A stretch of DNA of 64,000 bases from Faucicola sp902506215 (GCA_016888885.1 CP069437.1:310001-374000), one strand, 5' to 3'; counted from the first letter of the stretch, positions 37,384 to 46,136 are shown. Notes: generated from the letters alone by a model not told the origin. Program-made: numbers and translations.

Positions 37384-37563
37384 TCAAATAGCGATAATAA
37401 GTATCATGATTAGGCATAAAAATGCCAATAACCACTTCCATTCAAGCGAAACAAAATCAACCGTACGACGAGCCACCCTAGCAGACCAATGGGGCAGCTG
37501 ATAAATCACTTCCCCATTGACATGCTTACCGCTCCGATACCAAAGTTTAAGCTGTTTTAACAT
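37384..37563 (-). CDS. 59-residue putative small membrane protein
   Basis: The minus strand encodes 59 residues from ATG 37563 to TGA at 37384-37386. The protein starts MLKQLKLWYRSGKHVNGEVI, has a basic middle (SARVARRTVDF), and ends in one strong membrane segment beginning WKWLLAFLCLIMILII. A GGG lies about nine bases before the ATG. It resembles a tail-anchored single-span protein with its N-terminus in the cytoplasm. No family is recognised. Support comes from its ordered basic-then-hydrophobic design and good codon use; comparison with relatives would settle it. Confidence 0.6.
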   Translation of the reverse strand: MLKQLKLWYRSGKHVNGEVIYQLPHWSARVARRTVDFVSLEWKWLLAFLCLIMILIIAI

Positions 37564-37705
37564 ATGTTTATGCCCATATCTATGTCTAACAAATTGATAA
37601 GTATGAGAATATTAAACTTCTATTGGGTTAAGTCTATATGACAAACAAATAAAAAATCGTAAAAAACTGATATAAAAACTCACCCGATTGTTTAAAAAGA
37701 AGGCG

Positions 37706-37780
37706 AAATGGGGGATTTCACTAAATGGGCGAATTTTTCGCCAAAGCATGGACAATAAAAGTTATAATGTTCCCCCATTT
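37706..37780 (+). promoter_or_regulatory. dusB upstream region with nested inverted repeats
   Basis: A perfect ten-base inverted repeat, AAATGGGGGA at 37706-37715 and TCCCCCATTT at 37771-37780, encloses a second perfect one (GGCGAA/TTCGCC, 37728-37742). A TATAAT at 37763-37768 inside the outer arms could be the dusB -10 box. The arrangement could be an operator or a structured leader. Confidence 0.45.
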
Positions 37781-37805
37781 TTAAGCGCATCATGCTTTTT
37801 TATTT

Positions 37806-38804
37806 ATGTCCAACCATCCATTGCTTACCCCCCTTAATATCGGCGACCAGACCATCGCCAACCGCATCATCGTTGCCCCGATGGCAGGCGTCACTGATAA
37901 GCCTTTTCGCATGCTGGCTAAGTCCTTTGGTGCAGGGCATGCGGTGTCAGAGATGATGACGTCTGATGCCACGCTGTTTGCCCATCACAAAACGCTGTAT
38001 CGTGCCAATTTTGATGGTGAAATTGCGCCTATTTCTGCGCAAATCGCTGGCTCAGACCCAGAAAAAATCGCCGAAGCGGCTCGCTATCAAGTTGCCAATG
38101 GGGCGCAAATCGTCGATATCAATATGGGTTGCCCCGCAAAAAAAGTTTGCAAAAAGCTGGCGGGTTCTGCGCTACTCAAAGATGAAGACTTGGTCAAGCG
38201 ACTATTAGATGCCACGGTCAATGCCGTGGATGTACCAGTCACGCTAAAAACCCGTCTAGGCTATGCCAATGGTGAAGAAAATATTTTGCGTGTCGCAAAA
38301 ATGGCAGAAGATGCAGGTATCGCCATGATTGTAATACATGGACGCACCCGCGAAGATAAATATCTAGGCAGCGCTCGCTATGAGTTAATTAAAGAAGTCA
38401 AAAATCTTCTCACCATTCCTGTTATCGTCAATGGGGATATCGACAGCCCGCAAAAAGCCAAACAAGTATATGAGCAAACAGGCGCCGATGGCATTATGAT
38501 TGGGCGAGCAGGGCAAGGGCAGCCCTGGATTTTTCGCGACATTGCCCATTACCTAAAGACTGGTGAAATCTTGCCCAGTCCAACGATGGAGACGCTAAAA
38601 GAGATTGTATTAAGCCATTTGCAAGAGATTTATGCGTTTTATGGCGAATACTCGGGGTGTCGTATCGCTCGTAAACATATTGCTTGGTATACCTCAGGCA
38701 TTGCCAATTCCAATGCGTTTCGCCAAGCCATGTATGAAGAAGATACCACCGCTGGGCAGTTTAACGTGGTCGCGCGGTTTTTAAAGACCGCGGAATTTGA
38801 TTAA
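37806..38804 (+). CDS. dusB: tRNA-dihydrouridine synthase DusB
   Basis: The 332-residue flavoenzyme has the DusB start IIVAPMAGVTDKPFRML and the signature DINMGCPAKKVCKKLAGSAL, which contains the catalytic cysteine. FMN-binding strings GDIDS and IGRAGQGQPWIF follow. It reduces specific uridines in tRNA D-loops using FMN and NADPH. In many gammaproteobacteria dusB precedes fis; here a peroxiredoxin follows instead. There is no strong ribosome-binding site, only a T-rich stretch before ATG 37806, but family alignment supports this start. Confidence 0.94.
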   Translation: MSNHPLLTPLNIGDQTIANRIIVAPMAGVTDKPFRMLAKSFGAGHAVSEMMTSDATLFAHHKTLYRANFDGEIAPISAQIAGSDPEKIAEAARYQVANGAQIVDINMGCPAKKVCKKLAGSALLKDEDLVKRLLDATVNAVDVPVTLKTRLGYANGEENILRVAKMAEDAGIAMIVIHGRTREDKYLGSARYELIKEVKNLLTIPVIVNGDIDSPQKAKQVYEQTGADGIMIGRAGQGQPWIFRDIAHYLKTGEILPSPTMETLKEIVLSHLQEIYAFYGEYSGCRIARKHIAWYTSGIANSNAFRQAMYEEDTTAGQFNVVARFLKTAEFD

Positions 38805-38955
38805 AACCTCCACTATAAAACAGTCAATCGTAGCGCGCTTATGACTTTTTAGAAACAAAGATTCGCAAAAAGTCATTATTGATGAATTTAAAATCTGTTA
38901 AAATTTTGCTGAGTCTCTGTAATAGATCGATGTCAAACAATAACCACATATTATT

Positions 38956-38985
38956 AATCAAATCAGATCAAATCAAATCAAATCA
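38956..38985 (+). repeat. AATCA pentanucleotide repeat before the peroxiredoxin gene
   Basis: Six consecutive five-base units (AATCA, with one GATCA third) run from 38956 to 38985. They end directly before the AAGGAG ribosome-binding site (38987-38992). Unit-number changes would alter leader length rather than reading frame. Confidence 0.85.
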
Positions 38986-38998
38986 TAAGGAGTCAGCG

Positions 38999-39637
38999 AT
39001 GGCACAATTACGAATTGGCGACACGGCACCAAATTTTGACGCACAAACCACCGAAGGCAACATCAATTTTTACGATTGGCAAGGTGATAACTGGGTGGTT
39101 TTATTCTCACATCCGGCAGACTTTACCCCAGTTTGTACCACGGAGTTAGGACGCACGGCATCATTGGGTGATGAATTCAAAAAACGCCATGTCAAACCCA
39201 TTGCTTTATCAGTCGATAGCGTCGAAGATCACAAAGCTTGGGTGGGCGATATCTCAGAAACCCAAGGCTGCGAGGTGAATTTCCCCATCATTGCAGACGC
39301 CGATAAAAAAGTATCGGAAGCTTACGACATGATTCACCCAAATGCGTCAACCACGCACACGGTTCGTAGCGTATTCATTATCGATCCACAGCATAAACTG
39401 CGGCTAACTTTCACTTACCCCGCCGCTGTCGGTCGTAACTTCAATGAAATTTTACGGGTGATTGATGCCTTGCAATTGTCAGATAATTATGGCATTGCAA
39501 CGCCAGTTGAGTGGCAAGACGGGGACGATGTGATTATCCCGCCAAGCGTCAAAAATGAAGAAATCGCCGCGAAATTCCCAAAAGGTCATAAAGAAATCAA
39601 GCCTTATCTACGCACCACGCCACAACCGAATAAATAA
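38999..39637 (+). CDS. 1-Cys peroxiredoxin (Prx6-like)
   Basis: The 212-residue protein has the peroxidatic cysteine in HPADFTPVCTTELGR and the 1-Cys family C-terminal domain with TPVEWQDGDDVIIPPSV. It reduces peroxides in the cytoplasm. The first 40 codons of the longer open frame overlap the repeat array and were rejected, because AAGGAG lies seven bases before ATG 38999 and homology begins there. It is a single gene ending in a terminator. Confidence 0.93.
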   Translation: MAQLRIGDTAPNFDAQTTEGNINFYDWQGDNWVVLFSHPADFTPVCTTELGRTASLGDEFKKRHVKPIALSVDSVEDHKAWVGDISETQGCEVNFPIIADADKKVSEAYDMIHPNASTTHTVRSVFIIDPQHKLRLTFTYPAAVGRNFNEILRVIDALQLSDNYGIATPVEWQDGDDVIIPPSVKNEEIAAKFPKGHKEIKPYLRTTPQPNK

Positions 39638-39660
39638 CCGTTTATGTTAAGTTTGACATC

Positions 39661-39690
39661 AAAAACCTAGTCACTTGACTGGGTTTTTTT
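39661..39690 (+). terminator. rho-independent terminator of the peroxiredoxin gene
   Basis: The stem pairs 39661-39672 with 39677-39688, with core CCTAGTC/GACTGGG including one G-U pair and a four-base loop. A T run reaches 39690. Confidence 0.88.
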
Positions 39691-39742
39691 ATGTCAACTT
39701 TCCCATTAAATATACTCAACTAAATTTAAAGGTACTAAACTA

Positions 39743-39860
39743 ATACCAAAACCAATAGTTAAAGTCTTGCTTGTGTAGGACGCATACGATGCACCGCTGG
39801 CTATATCTCGCCAAAAATGGTGCGTAAAACGCACCTTATTATATTTTTTGGGTTTGGTAT
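39743..39860. mobile_element. MITE-like element of about 118 bp
   Basis: Near-perfect terminal inverted repeats ATACCAAAACC (39743-39753) and GGGTTTGGTAT (39850-39860) differ at one position. Inside is a perfect seven-base hairpin GGTGCGT/ACGCACC (39819-39835), and GACGCATACGATGCACC on the left arm echoes it. There is no coding sequence. No clear target duplication is visible. It may be a non-autonomous transposable or REP-like repeat. Confidence 0.45.
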
Positions 39861-39938
39861 AAATTTACAGATTAAATGCTGAATAACCATAAATATTTGG
39901 CTAAACTTCGATTAATGGTCTAATAATGGATATAAACA

Positions 39939-40775
39939 ATGATAAACAATCGAGTGGTTAAAGGTGGCTTTAAAACGAGTACATTACTTATGCTTACCCT
40001 GACTGGTTGCCAAACGGTGAATACTAACCCATCAGCGCCTAGTGAAAGAGTGCCGTACGTGCAGCTGCCCATCTTTATCGGCTCTACCCCCACCACTAAT
40101 TCTTTACAGAGTTATGATTGGCAGCTTAACAATATCAATAGCACAGATCCGATTACGTGGAATGGTTCATACTTGCAAATACAGAATGGCAAAGTCACGC
40201 TAAACTTTAACCAAAATCACATAAGCTATAATGTAGGCTGTAACCAACTATCAAATCAATATAGCCTAAGCAAAAATACAATGCAACCCATCGGGACAGG
40301 TATTAGTACTTTAATGGGTTGCGGTGAATTGCAAGCACCGGAACAATGGCTTGCTAAACAGATGCAAAGCCCAAGTGAACTACAAATAATGGAAACTGAA
40401 GTAGATGCAGTATTGTCGCAAACCACGGCTGATGGTAGCTCGCTTCAGTGGGTAGGTAAATTAAAGCCTGAAGTAAAATACGGCAAAGGGGAAACCGTAT
40501 TTTTGGAGGTCAAACCCAAATGGCAGTATTGCGACAACGTGACCGATAGAAAATGCCTAGAAGTGCGCGATATCCATTATGACGCACAGGGGCTAAAAAC
40601 AGCGGTGGGTAAATAGTATCTTCTCGATGCGCCCATCATCGGTTATCGTCATGATGAAAGCGCACAGCGGGTTTTGCGCTTGACTCGCTATCGCACACCG
40701 CCCACCGATACCAAAGGCTATGGCAACCTGTATAAGCTTGATAGTGTGATTGAAACCAAGACTCTGGCAAAATAA
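39939..40775 (+). pseudogene. META/DUF4377 lipoprotein gene interrupted by an in-frame TAG
   Basis: The first frame encodes 225 residues with lipobox LTGC (Cys24) and a HslJ-like META domain (SYDWQLNNINSTDP, NHISYNVGCNQLSN, then STLMGCGELQAPEQWL). The start of a DUF4377-type domain (ETVFLEVKPKWQYC) follows. TAG at 40614-40616 stops it. The same frame then continues for 52 codons to TAA at 40773-40775 with sequence that completes the domain (IIGYRHDESAQRVLRLTRYR and YGNLYKLDSVIET). A single base change explains it. The gene is probably inactivated, or makes a shortened lipoprotein, unless the TAG is read through or is a sequencing error. Confidence 0.82.
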
Positions 40776-40786
40776 CCAACTCATCA

Positions 40787-40822
40787 AAAAAAGCGATGGC
40801 TAACACGAGTCATCGCTTTTTT
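40787..40822. terminator. bidirectional terminator between the META gene and rlmKL
   Basis: AAAAAAGCGATG and CATCGCTTTTTT (40787-40798 with 40811-40822) form a perfect 12-bp stem. It serves convergent genes on both sides. Confidence 0.9.
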
Positions 40823-40831
40823 ATTGGCAAA

Positions 40832-43078
40832 TTATTTGTGGCGAATCGCCCACGACTGGTGAATAGGGCGTTTACTATCAAAATCAAAGCCAATGGTTTG
40901 GTTGGTCATTTCTTCAACGTGATAACGGTTGTTGATTTCGTCATCTAGCACAAATTTGGTAAAGTTATTGGAAAAATACAACACGCCTTCAGCGGATAAG
41001 CGATTCATGGCACGGTTGATGAGTGGTACGTGGTCGCGCTGCACATCAAAAGTACCTTGAAATTTCTTGGAATTAGAAAAAGTCGGCGGATCGATAAAAA
41101 TCACATCGTACTGCTCAGTATTGCTTTTAATCCATTCAAAAATATCTTGGGCAATAAACTGGTAGCTTGGCAAATCTGGCAAGCCGTTTAGGGCAAAATT
41201 TTTGCGTCCCCAATCCAGATAGTTTTGTGATAAATCCACCGATGTCACCGCTTTTGCCCCGCCCAATGCCGCATGCACACTGGCAGTACAAGTATAAGCA
41301 AACAGATTAAGCACCGTTTTACCGCGTGAGTTTTCTGCAATAATTTTTCGGATGCTGCGATGGTCAAGAAATAGCCCTGTATCCAAATAATCGCTAAAGT
41401 TCACCAAAAAATACGCCCGTTGGTTGTTGGCAGTTGGCTCGCTGACCACATGGAATTTACCCGAATTGGCTTTCTTCTCATACTGCTCATTGCCGGATTG
41501 GCGGGCGCGGGTTTTGATAAACACTTGCTCACGGTTCACTTGCAAGGCTTCACGCACGCCATGCAGCGCTAGATTAAAGCGTTTTTTGGCGGTCTCTAAC
41601 GGGATTGATTTGGGGGCGGCATATTCTTGCACATGCACAAATTCGCCATACACATCCACTGCTACTTTAAAATCAGGTAAGTCGGCATCATACACCCGCA
41701 GATTGGTCACAGCTTGTTTGTGAGCAAGCTTACGCAGATTGGCAAGATTTTTTTGTAGTCGATTGATAAAATCTTGACCTTCTTCTACGGCGATTTCACG
41801 TTTTTCAAAACGCGTAATCAGCGGTGTGTCTTTACTCTTTAACAGCTCACCATAACGAAAATAAACGGTGATAGCGCCATTGTGACAGCGCAGGGTTTTT
41901 GGCTCGGCAAGGGGTAGTACGTCGGCTTGTTCAACTTTGGCAGCGAGGACACCCAAAGTCACTTTGGCAGGGCTATCTGCAAACAGGGCTTGTAATTTTT
42001 TACCCAGACCTTGATACAAGGGTTTAATCAATTCTTCTTCACCCAGACGCTCACCATACGGTGGGTTGGTGATAAACAGGGGATTGACCCAACCATTGAC
42101 TTGTTTTTCTAGTGCCAAATTAAGGGTCGCCAGTGAACGCTGCTGCAAGGTAATGCGGTTGATGATAGGCGTCAAACCTGCGGCGATTAAATTTTTATGC
42201 GTGGCTCGAACCGCGCCTGAGTCCATATCAAAAGCAAATACCGCGGGCATCTCGCCATTTGCCATGGCATCTAGGCGATGATGAAAACGGGTTTGCGCGT
42301 CTTGCACCATAGCCTCCCAAAGGGCAGTATCATGATGTTGCCATGCATAAAACCCAAATTGGCTATCGGCTTTATCCAGTCCTACGGCATAATCTGCGCT
42401 CATCAGCAAGGCTTCAATAATCAACGTGCCTGAGCCGCACATCGGGTCGACGATACTGTCAAATTGGGTGGTGTGAAAATTCACGCTATAGAGCAGGGCA
42501 GCCGCCAAGTTTTCTTTGAGTGGCGCTTCGGTCATCGCAGCACGATAACCACGGCGGTGCAAACTGGTACCTGATAAGTCTAGATACAATTCAGCTTGTT
42601 TATCACCCACAGTAGCGACAATGCCAAAATCGGGGTTTTTATCGACATTGGGGCGACGACCGAACTGCTCATTAAATTGGTCAGCAATCGCATCTTTGAC
42701 ACGCAGCATGGTGAATTGCTGGTTCGCTTGTACGCGCTTATCTAGGGTCAAACGAATCGCAAAGGTCTGCTGCAAATCAAATAACTGAGTCCATTTGACA
42801 GTTTTGGCAAAGGTATAGAGCTGCTCTGCAATATCGTACTCGGGATTGATGTTCTTTTTGCCCAGTGGTAGCAATACCCGTGATGCCACACGAGACCATA
42901 GACAAACTTGATAAATCTGCGCCAACGTCAATGTCGCCATCAGCCGACCCGTGCGCTCAATCTGTGTATCTATACCAAAGCTTGCCAGCTCAGTTTGCAA
43001 GGGAATCTCTAGCCCATCCGCACAAGTGATTACAATGTGAAAAGTTTGCCCAACGGGCGTTGTATTGCTGTCTGTCAT
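40832..43078 (-). CDS. rlmL: bifunctional 23S rRNA methyltransferase RlmKL
   Basis: The 748-residue fusion has an N-terminal THUMP domain and a first methyltransferase domain (SIVDPMCGSGTLIIEAL, then FITNPPYGERLG), equal to RlmL for G2445. The C-terminal RlmK methyltransferase for G2069 has VLNLFAYTCTASVHAALGG and DVIFIDPPTFSNS. Both catalytic NPPY and DPPTF motifs are intact. ATG 43078 was chosen over an in-frame TTG at 43090. It is a lone gene with a shared downstream terminator. Confidence 0.95.
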   Translation of the reverse strand: MTDSNTTPVGQTFHIVITCADGLEIPLQTELASFGIDTQIERTGRLMATLTLAQIYQVCLWSRVASRVLLPLGKKNINPEYDIAEQLYTFAKTVKWTQLFDLQQTFAIRLTLDKRVQANQQFTMLRVKDAIADQFNEQFGRRPNVDKNPDFGIVATVGDKQAELYLDLSGTSLHRRGYRAAMTEAPLKENLAAALLYSVNFHTTQFDSIVDPMCGSGTLIIEALLMSADYAVGLDKADSQFGFYAWQHHDTALWEAMVQDAQTRFHHRLDAMANGEMPAVFAFDMDSGAVRATHKNLIAAGLTPIINRITLQQRSLATLNLALEKQVNGWVNPLFITNPPYGERLGEEELIKPLYQGLGKKLQALFADSPAKVTLGVLAAKVEQADVLPLAEPKTLRCHNGAITVYFRYGELLKSKDTPLITRFEKREIAVEEGQDFINRLQKNLANLRKLAHKQAVTNLRVYDADLPDFKVAVDVYGEFVHVQEYAAPKSIPLETAKKRFNLALHGVREALQVNREQVFIKTRARQSGNEQYEKKANSGKFHVVSEPTANNQRAYFLVNFSDYLDTGLFLDHRSIRKIIAENSRGKTVLNLFAYTCTASVHAALGGAKAVTSVDLSQNYLDWGRKNFALNGLPDLPSYQFIAQDIFEWIKSNTEQYDVIFIDPPTFSNSKKFQGTFDVQRDHVPLINRAMNRLSAEGVLYFSNNFTKFVLDDEINNRYHVEEMTNQTIGFDFDSKRPIHQSWAIRHK

Positions 43079-43174
43079 AAATACTGCCAAAAAAAGTCAA
43101 AGTTGATTAATGGCGTATTTTAGCATGATTAGCAAAGGACAAATGACAGAATGTCTGAAATTATGGGGAAGTTT

Positions 43175-44281
43175 TTACCGATGGGGCTGCTCGCCGCTTG
43201 GCATTAAAAGCTGCATATGAGGGTAAGGTGTGGCAATGCCGGCGTCATCGAGTGCTACTTTGATTTGTTCGCGTAGATTTTCTTTGATAAATGGCATTCG
43301 AGACACGTGAGGCGGATTGACCCAAAACCGCACGATAAAAAATACCCCAAAATCGCCAATTTTATCCACTGTCGCTGTGGGCGCAGGACGCTCTAATACC
43401 TCTTTGGTGTTGGCTAAAATATCAAGAATGATAGCGCGAGCGCTTTCAATATCCGCTTCCAACGCGATACGCACTTCAATATCAAAACGAATCAGATTTT
43501 TGGCAGTTAAATTAATGACTTCCGCTGAGGCAACGGTTGAATTGGGGAAAATCACGGTGATATTATCACGGGTCAAAATTTGGGTAGTGCGCAAGGCGAT
43601 TTGCACCACTTTACCTTCTTTTTCATTAATGCTGACCCAATCACCGACTTGAAACGACTGCTCAATCAAAATGGTGATACCGGCAATAAAGTTGGCAAGT
43701 GTGGCTTGTGCCGCAAAACCCACTGCGATACCTGCAATCCCAAGACCTGCGACCACAGACACAATATCAAAACCAAACTGCGACATCACCGAGGCAATCC
43801 ATAATACGATGATGAGCATGGACAACAAATTATGCAGTAATTGTTCAATCGACGCGTTTAGCCCATAATTTTTGAGCATTTTTTGCATCAAATAACCGAG
43901 GTTGTACCACGCCATATAAAAAATCACTGACCAAATACCGGCTTTGGCAGTGGCTTTGACTGTTTCAGGTTCAAAGTTAAGCTGACTCATCACCGCAAGC
44001 AAACTTGAAAACAACCACATCAACCGTGCAATGAGCCTTAACGATTGGCTGTATTTACTGTCTTTGGCGATAAAACGGGCAGAATTAATGAGCAACAAAC
44101 TTAGCCGATAGACCACGCCCAAAATTACCAACAGCACCATAATTTTGATACCTGTACTGGCAAGTTTGGAGAGATACAGCGGCCAATTAACCGCTTCGTC
44201 TTCGAGCGAACCACCGACTGCTTTATAAACGTCATAATACAAGTCGTGATAGATATTTTTAAAAAATTGGTTCACGGACAT
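43175..44281 (-). CDS. small-conductance mechanosensitive channel (MscS family)
   Basis: The 368-residue protein has about four membrane segments. The pore helix TM3 reads VVAGLGIAGIAVGFAAQATL, followed by the beta-domain start IEQSFQVGDWVSINEKEGKV, both diagnostic of MscS. The C-terminal cytoplasmic cage ends with GIATPYPHMQLLM. The channel opens under membrane tension to release solutes after osmotic downshock. It is longer than E. coli MscS (286 residues) because of an extra N-terminal membrane region. It is probably transcribed alone. Confidence 0.92.
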   Translation of the reverse strand: MSVNQFFKNIYHDLYYDVYKAVGGSLEDEAVNWPLYLSKLASTGIKIMVLLVILGVVYRLSLLLINSARFIAKDSKYSQSLRLIARLMWLFSSLLAVMSQLNFEPETVKATAKAGIWSVIFYMAWYNLGYLMQKMLKNYGLNASIEQLLHNLLSMLIIVLWIASVMSQFGFDIVSVVAGLGIAGIAVGFAAQATLANFIAGITILIEQSFQVGDWVSINEKEGKVVQIALRTTQILTRDNITVIFPNSTVASAEVINLTAKNLIRFDIEVRIALEADIESARAIILDILANTKEVLERPAPTATVDKIGDFGVFFIVRFWVNPPHVSRMPFIKENLREQIKVALDDAGIATPYPHMQLLMPSGEQPHR

Positions 44282-44357
44282 ACAATGAGTGATCTCGAGT
44301 CAAAAAATCAAAATAAAAACAATATAAGGCGTTTGGGTTAATTTAGGTTGGTTTGGG

Positions 44358-44858
44358 TTAAAGGGTAGGCAATATCGCAAGCAATTTATCAATATGTCCC
44401 TTGGCACGGACATTGCGCATCTCATGAACCAGCTTGCCTGCGTTGTCGAAAATTAAGGTTGAACGCACCACGCCAAGGCTGACTTTGCCGTATAGTTTTT
44501 TTTCGGCAATGATGTCAAAATATTGGCAAAGTTGTTCATCGGTATCACTCACCAGTGCAAAACTAATCTGTTGGTTGGTGATAAATTTTTCATGGCTTTT
44601 GACACTATCTCTTGATACGCCAATGACTTGGTAGCCAAGCTGCTGTAATTGGGGCAAATGCTGGCTAAAATCTTGCGCTTGCAAACTACAGCCTGAGGTG
44701 TTGTCTTTTGGATAGAAATAGATAATCAAACCTTTATCTGCCTGTTTGGCATAAGCTAACAGATTGATTTGACGCTGGATAAATTGCGGCTGCACTGTAG
44801 CATGACAGATGGTATCCGCTTCCACAATGGTGACCAAAAAATTGGGTAGTTGAGTCAT
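44358..44858 (-). CDS. bcp: Bcp/PrxQ-type peroxiredoxin without the usual resolving cysteine
   Basis: The 166-residue thioredoxin-fold protein has the peroxidatic cysteine in PKDNTSGCSLQAQDF. Most Bcp proteins have a second cysteine five residues later; here that position is Gln, so a 1-Cys mechanism or another partner is likely. It detoxifies peroxides in the cytoplasm. ATG 44858 is favoured because GGGA lies about seven bases upstream; an ATG six bases earlier sits too close to it. The next gene upstream reads the same way, with a terminator between. Confidence 0.87.
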   Translation of the reverse strand: MTQLPNFLVTIVEADTICHATVQPQFIQRQINLLAYAKQADKGLIIYFYPKDNTSGCSLQAQDFSQHLPQLQQLGYQVIGVSRDSVKSHEKFITNQQISFALVSDTDEQLCQYFDIIAEKKLYGKVSLGVVRSTLIFDNAGKLVHEMRNVRAKGHIDKLLAILPTL

Positions 44859-44930
44859 GGGCATTTCCCAAGCAAAAATTGAATTAACAATATCAGAAAG
44901 CCAGATTGAGTACAAACTTCTTCATGCGAC

Positions 44931-44962
44931 AAAACAAAAAAAGACCAGTAAACAACTGGTCT
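44931..44962 (-). terminator. terminator of the small periplasmic protein gene
   Basis: AGACCAGT and ACTGGTCT (44942-44949 with 44955-44962) form an eight-base-pair stem. On the minus strand it is followed by a long U-rich tail (44931-44941). It follows the stop of the gene starting at 45318. Confidence 0.85.
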
Positions 44963-45003
44963 GGTGGCGCGGCTCTATCGATTATGGACTTGATTGTAGC
45001 CGA

Positions 45004-45318
45004 TTAGGGACGGGCTTTATTAAATTTAACGCCGTTGCCACACGCTTTCATACGCGCACTGATAGTTTGGAAAGTTTTGTTTTGGCGAACATCTTTGCCA
45101 CTTTTTACCCAAGTATCAAGCTCATTTTTTTGCGCTTGGGTGATTTTTGCTTGTTCATCTACCACACAAGTACATACTTTTTTTGCAGAAGCGGCATCAG
45201 TGATGTGTTTATCGGTCATTTGGGTGGCGCAAGCATTGACGTATTGTGGGTTGGCGGCATGTGCGGCAAACGGCAAAACCATGCTAGCAAATAGGGTCAC
45301 GATGGCTGAATGTTTCAT
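45004..45318 (-). CDS. small periplasmic protein with four cysteines
   Basis: The 104-residue protein has a signal peptide cleaved near AAHAA (residue 22). The mature part carries four cysteines (NACATQ, KKVCTCV and KACGNG), probably in two disulfides, among charged helices. No family is identified. It has its own terminator and lies between queC and bcp with no operon link to either. Its size and Cys pattern suggest a stress or metal-related periplasmic protein, but nothing proves it. Confidence 0.75.
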   Translation of the reverse strand: MKHSAIVTLFASMVLPFAAHAANPQYVNACATQMTDKHITDAASAKKVCTCVVDEQAKITQAQKNELDTWVKSGKDVRQNKTFQTISARMKACGNGVKFNKARP

Positions 45319-45425
45319 AGTTTATCCTCATAAGAGACAGCAGTATAGAACAGCAGGTGTTCAATCGTACAATGGCTAGCTTTACCGTTGACGCAATAAA
45401 GCTGGCAGGATTTGATGATGATAGA

Positions 45426-46136
45426 TTACTGATAAATCGTTGAGTCATCTATTTCAGCTTGTAAAAAACCTTGCTGACGTAAATAACAGCTATCGCAGTG
45501 TCCGCAGGCGCGTCCTTCGCTATCTGCGCGGTAGCATGAGACGGTCAATGCATAATCCACCCCCAGCGATACCCCAAGCTTAATGATTTCTGCTTTACTT
45601 AAATGCAACAATGGCGTTGCAATTTGGAGAGGATTGCCCATCACACCAGCTTTGGTAGCGAGATTTGCCATCTTTTCAAAGGCTGCAATATATTCAGGAC
45701 GACAGTCAGGATAGCCTGAGTAATCCACTGCATTGACGCCAATCACAATGGCATTAGACTGTGTCACCTCTGCCAATGCCAGCGCATACGACAAAAAGAT
45801 GGTATTACGCGCAGGTACATAGGTGATTGGAATGCTGTCATTATGCTGATTATCGCTAAAATCTGTTTGTTTGGCATCGGGTACCACCAGCGAAGCATCG
45901 GTCAACGCCGAGCCACCTAACTGTGCCAAATCAATATCAATAATACGATGGTTGACTTGGGCAGTCGCGGCAATTTTTTTGGCGGCATTAAGTTCGCTAT
46001 TGTGGCGCTGACCGTAGTTAAAGCTTATCGCTGTGACGTTGGCATAATTGGCTTTTGCCCAGTAAAGGCAAGTCACGGAATCTAGCCCGCCCGAGAGTAA
46101 GACGACGGCGTTTTGTGATGTAGTTGATGTGCTCAT
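45426..46136 (-). CDS. queC: 7-cyano-7-deazaguanine synthase QueC
   Basis: The 236-residue PP-loop ATPase has the pyrophosphate-binding motif SGGLDS at residues 15-20. The zinc-binding cysteines are in the C-terminal string CYRADSEGRACGHCDSCYLR. It makes preQ0 from 7-carboxy-7-deazaguanine on the way to queuosine in tRNA. No preQ1 riboswitch fold was seen in its upstream region. Other queuosine genes are not in the window. Confidence 0.96.
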   Translation of the reverse strand: MSTSTTSQNAVVLLSGGLDSVTCLYWAKANYANVTAISFNYGQRHNSELNAAKKIAATAQVNHRIIDIDLAQLGGSALTDASLVVPDAKQTDFSDNQHNDSIPITYVPARNTIFLSYALALAEVTQSNAIVIGVNAVDYSGYPDCRPEYIAAFEKMANLATKAGVMGNPLQIATPLLHLSKAEIIKLGVSLGVDYALTVSCYRADSEGRACGHCDSCYLRQQGFLQAEIDDSTIYQ

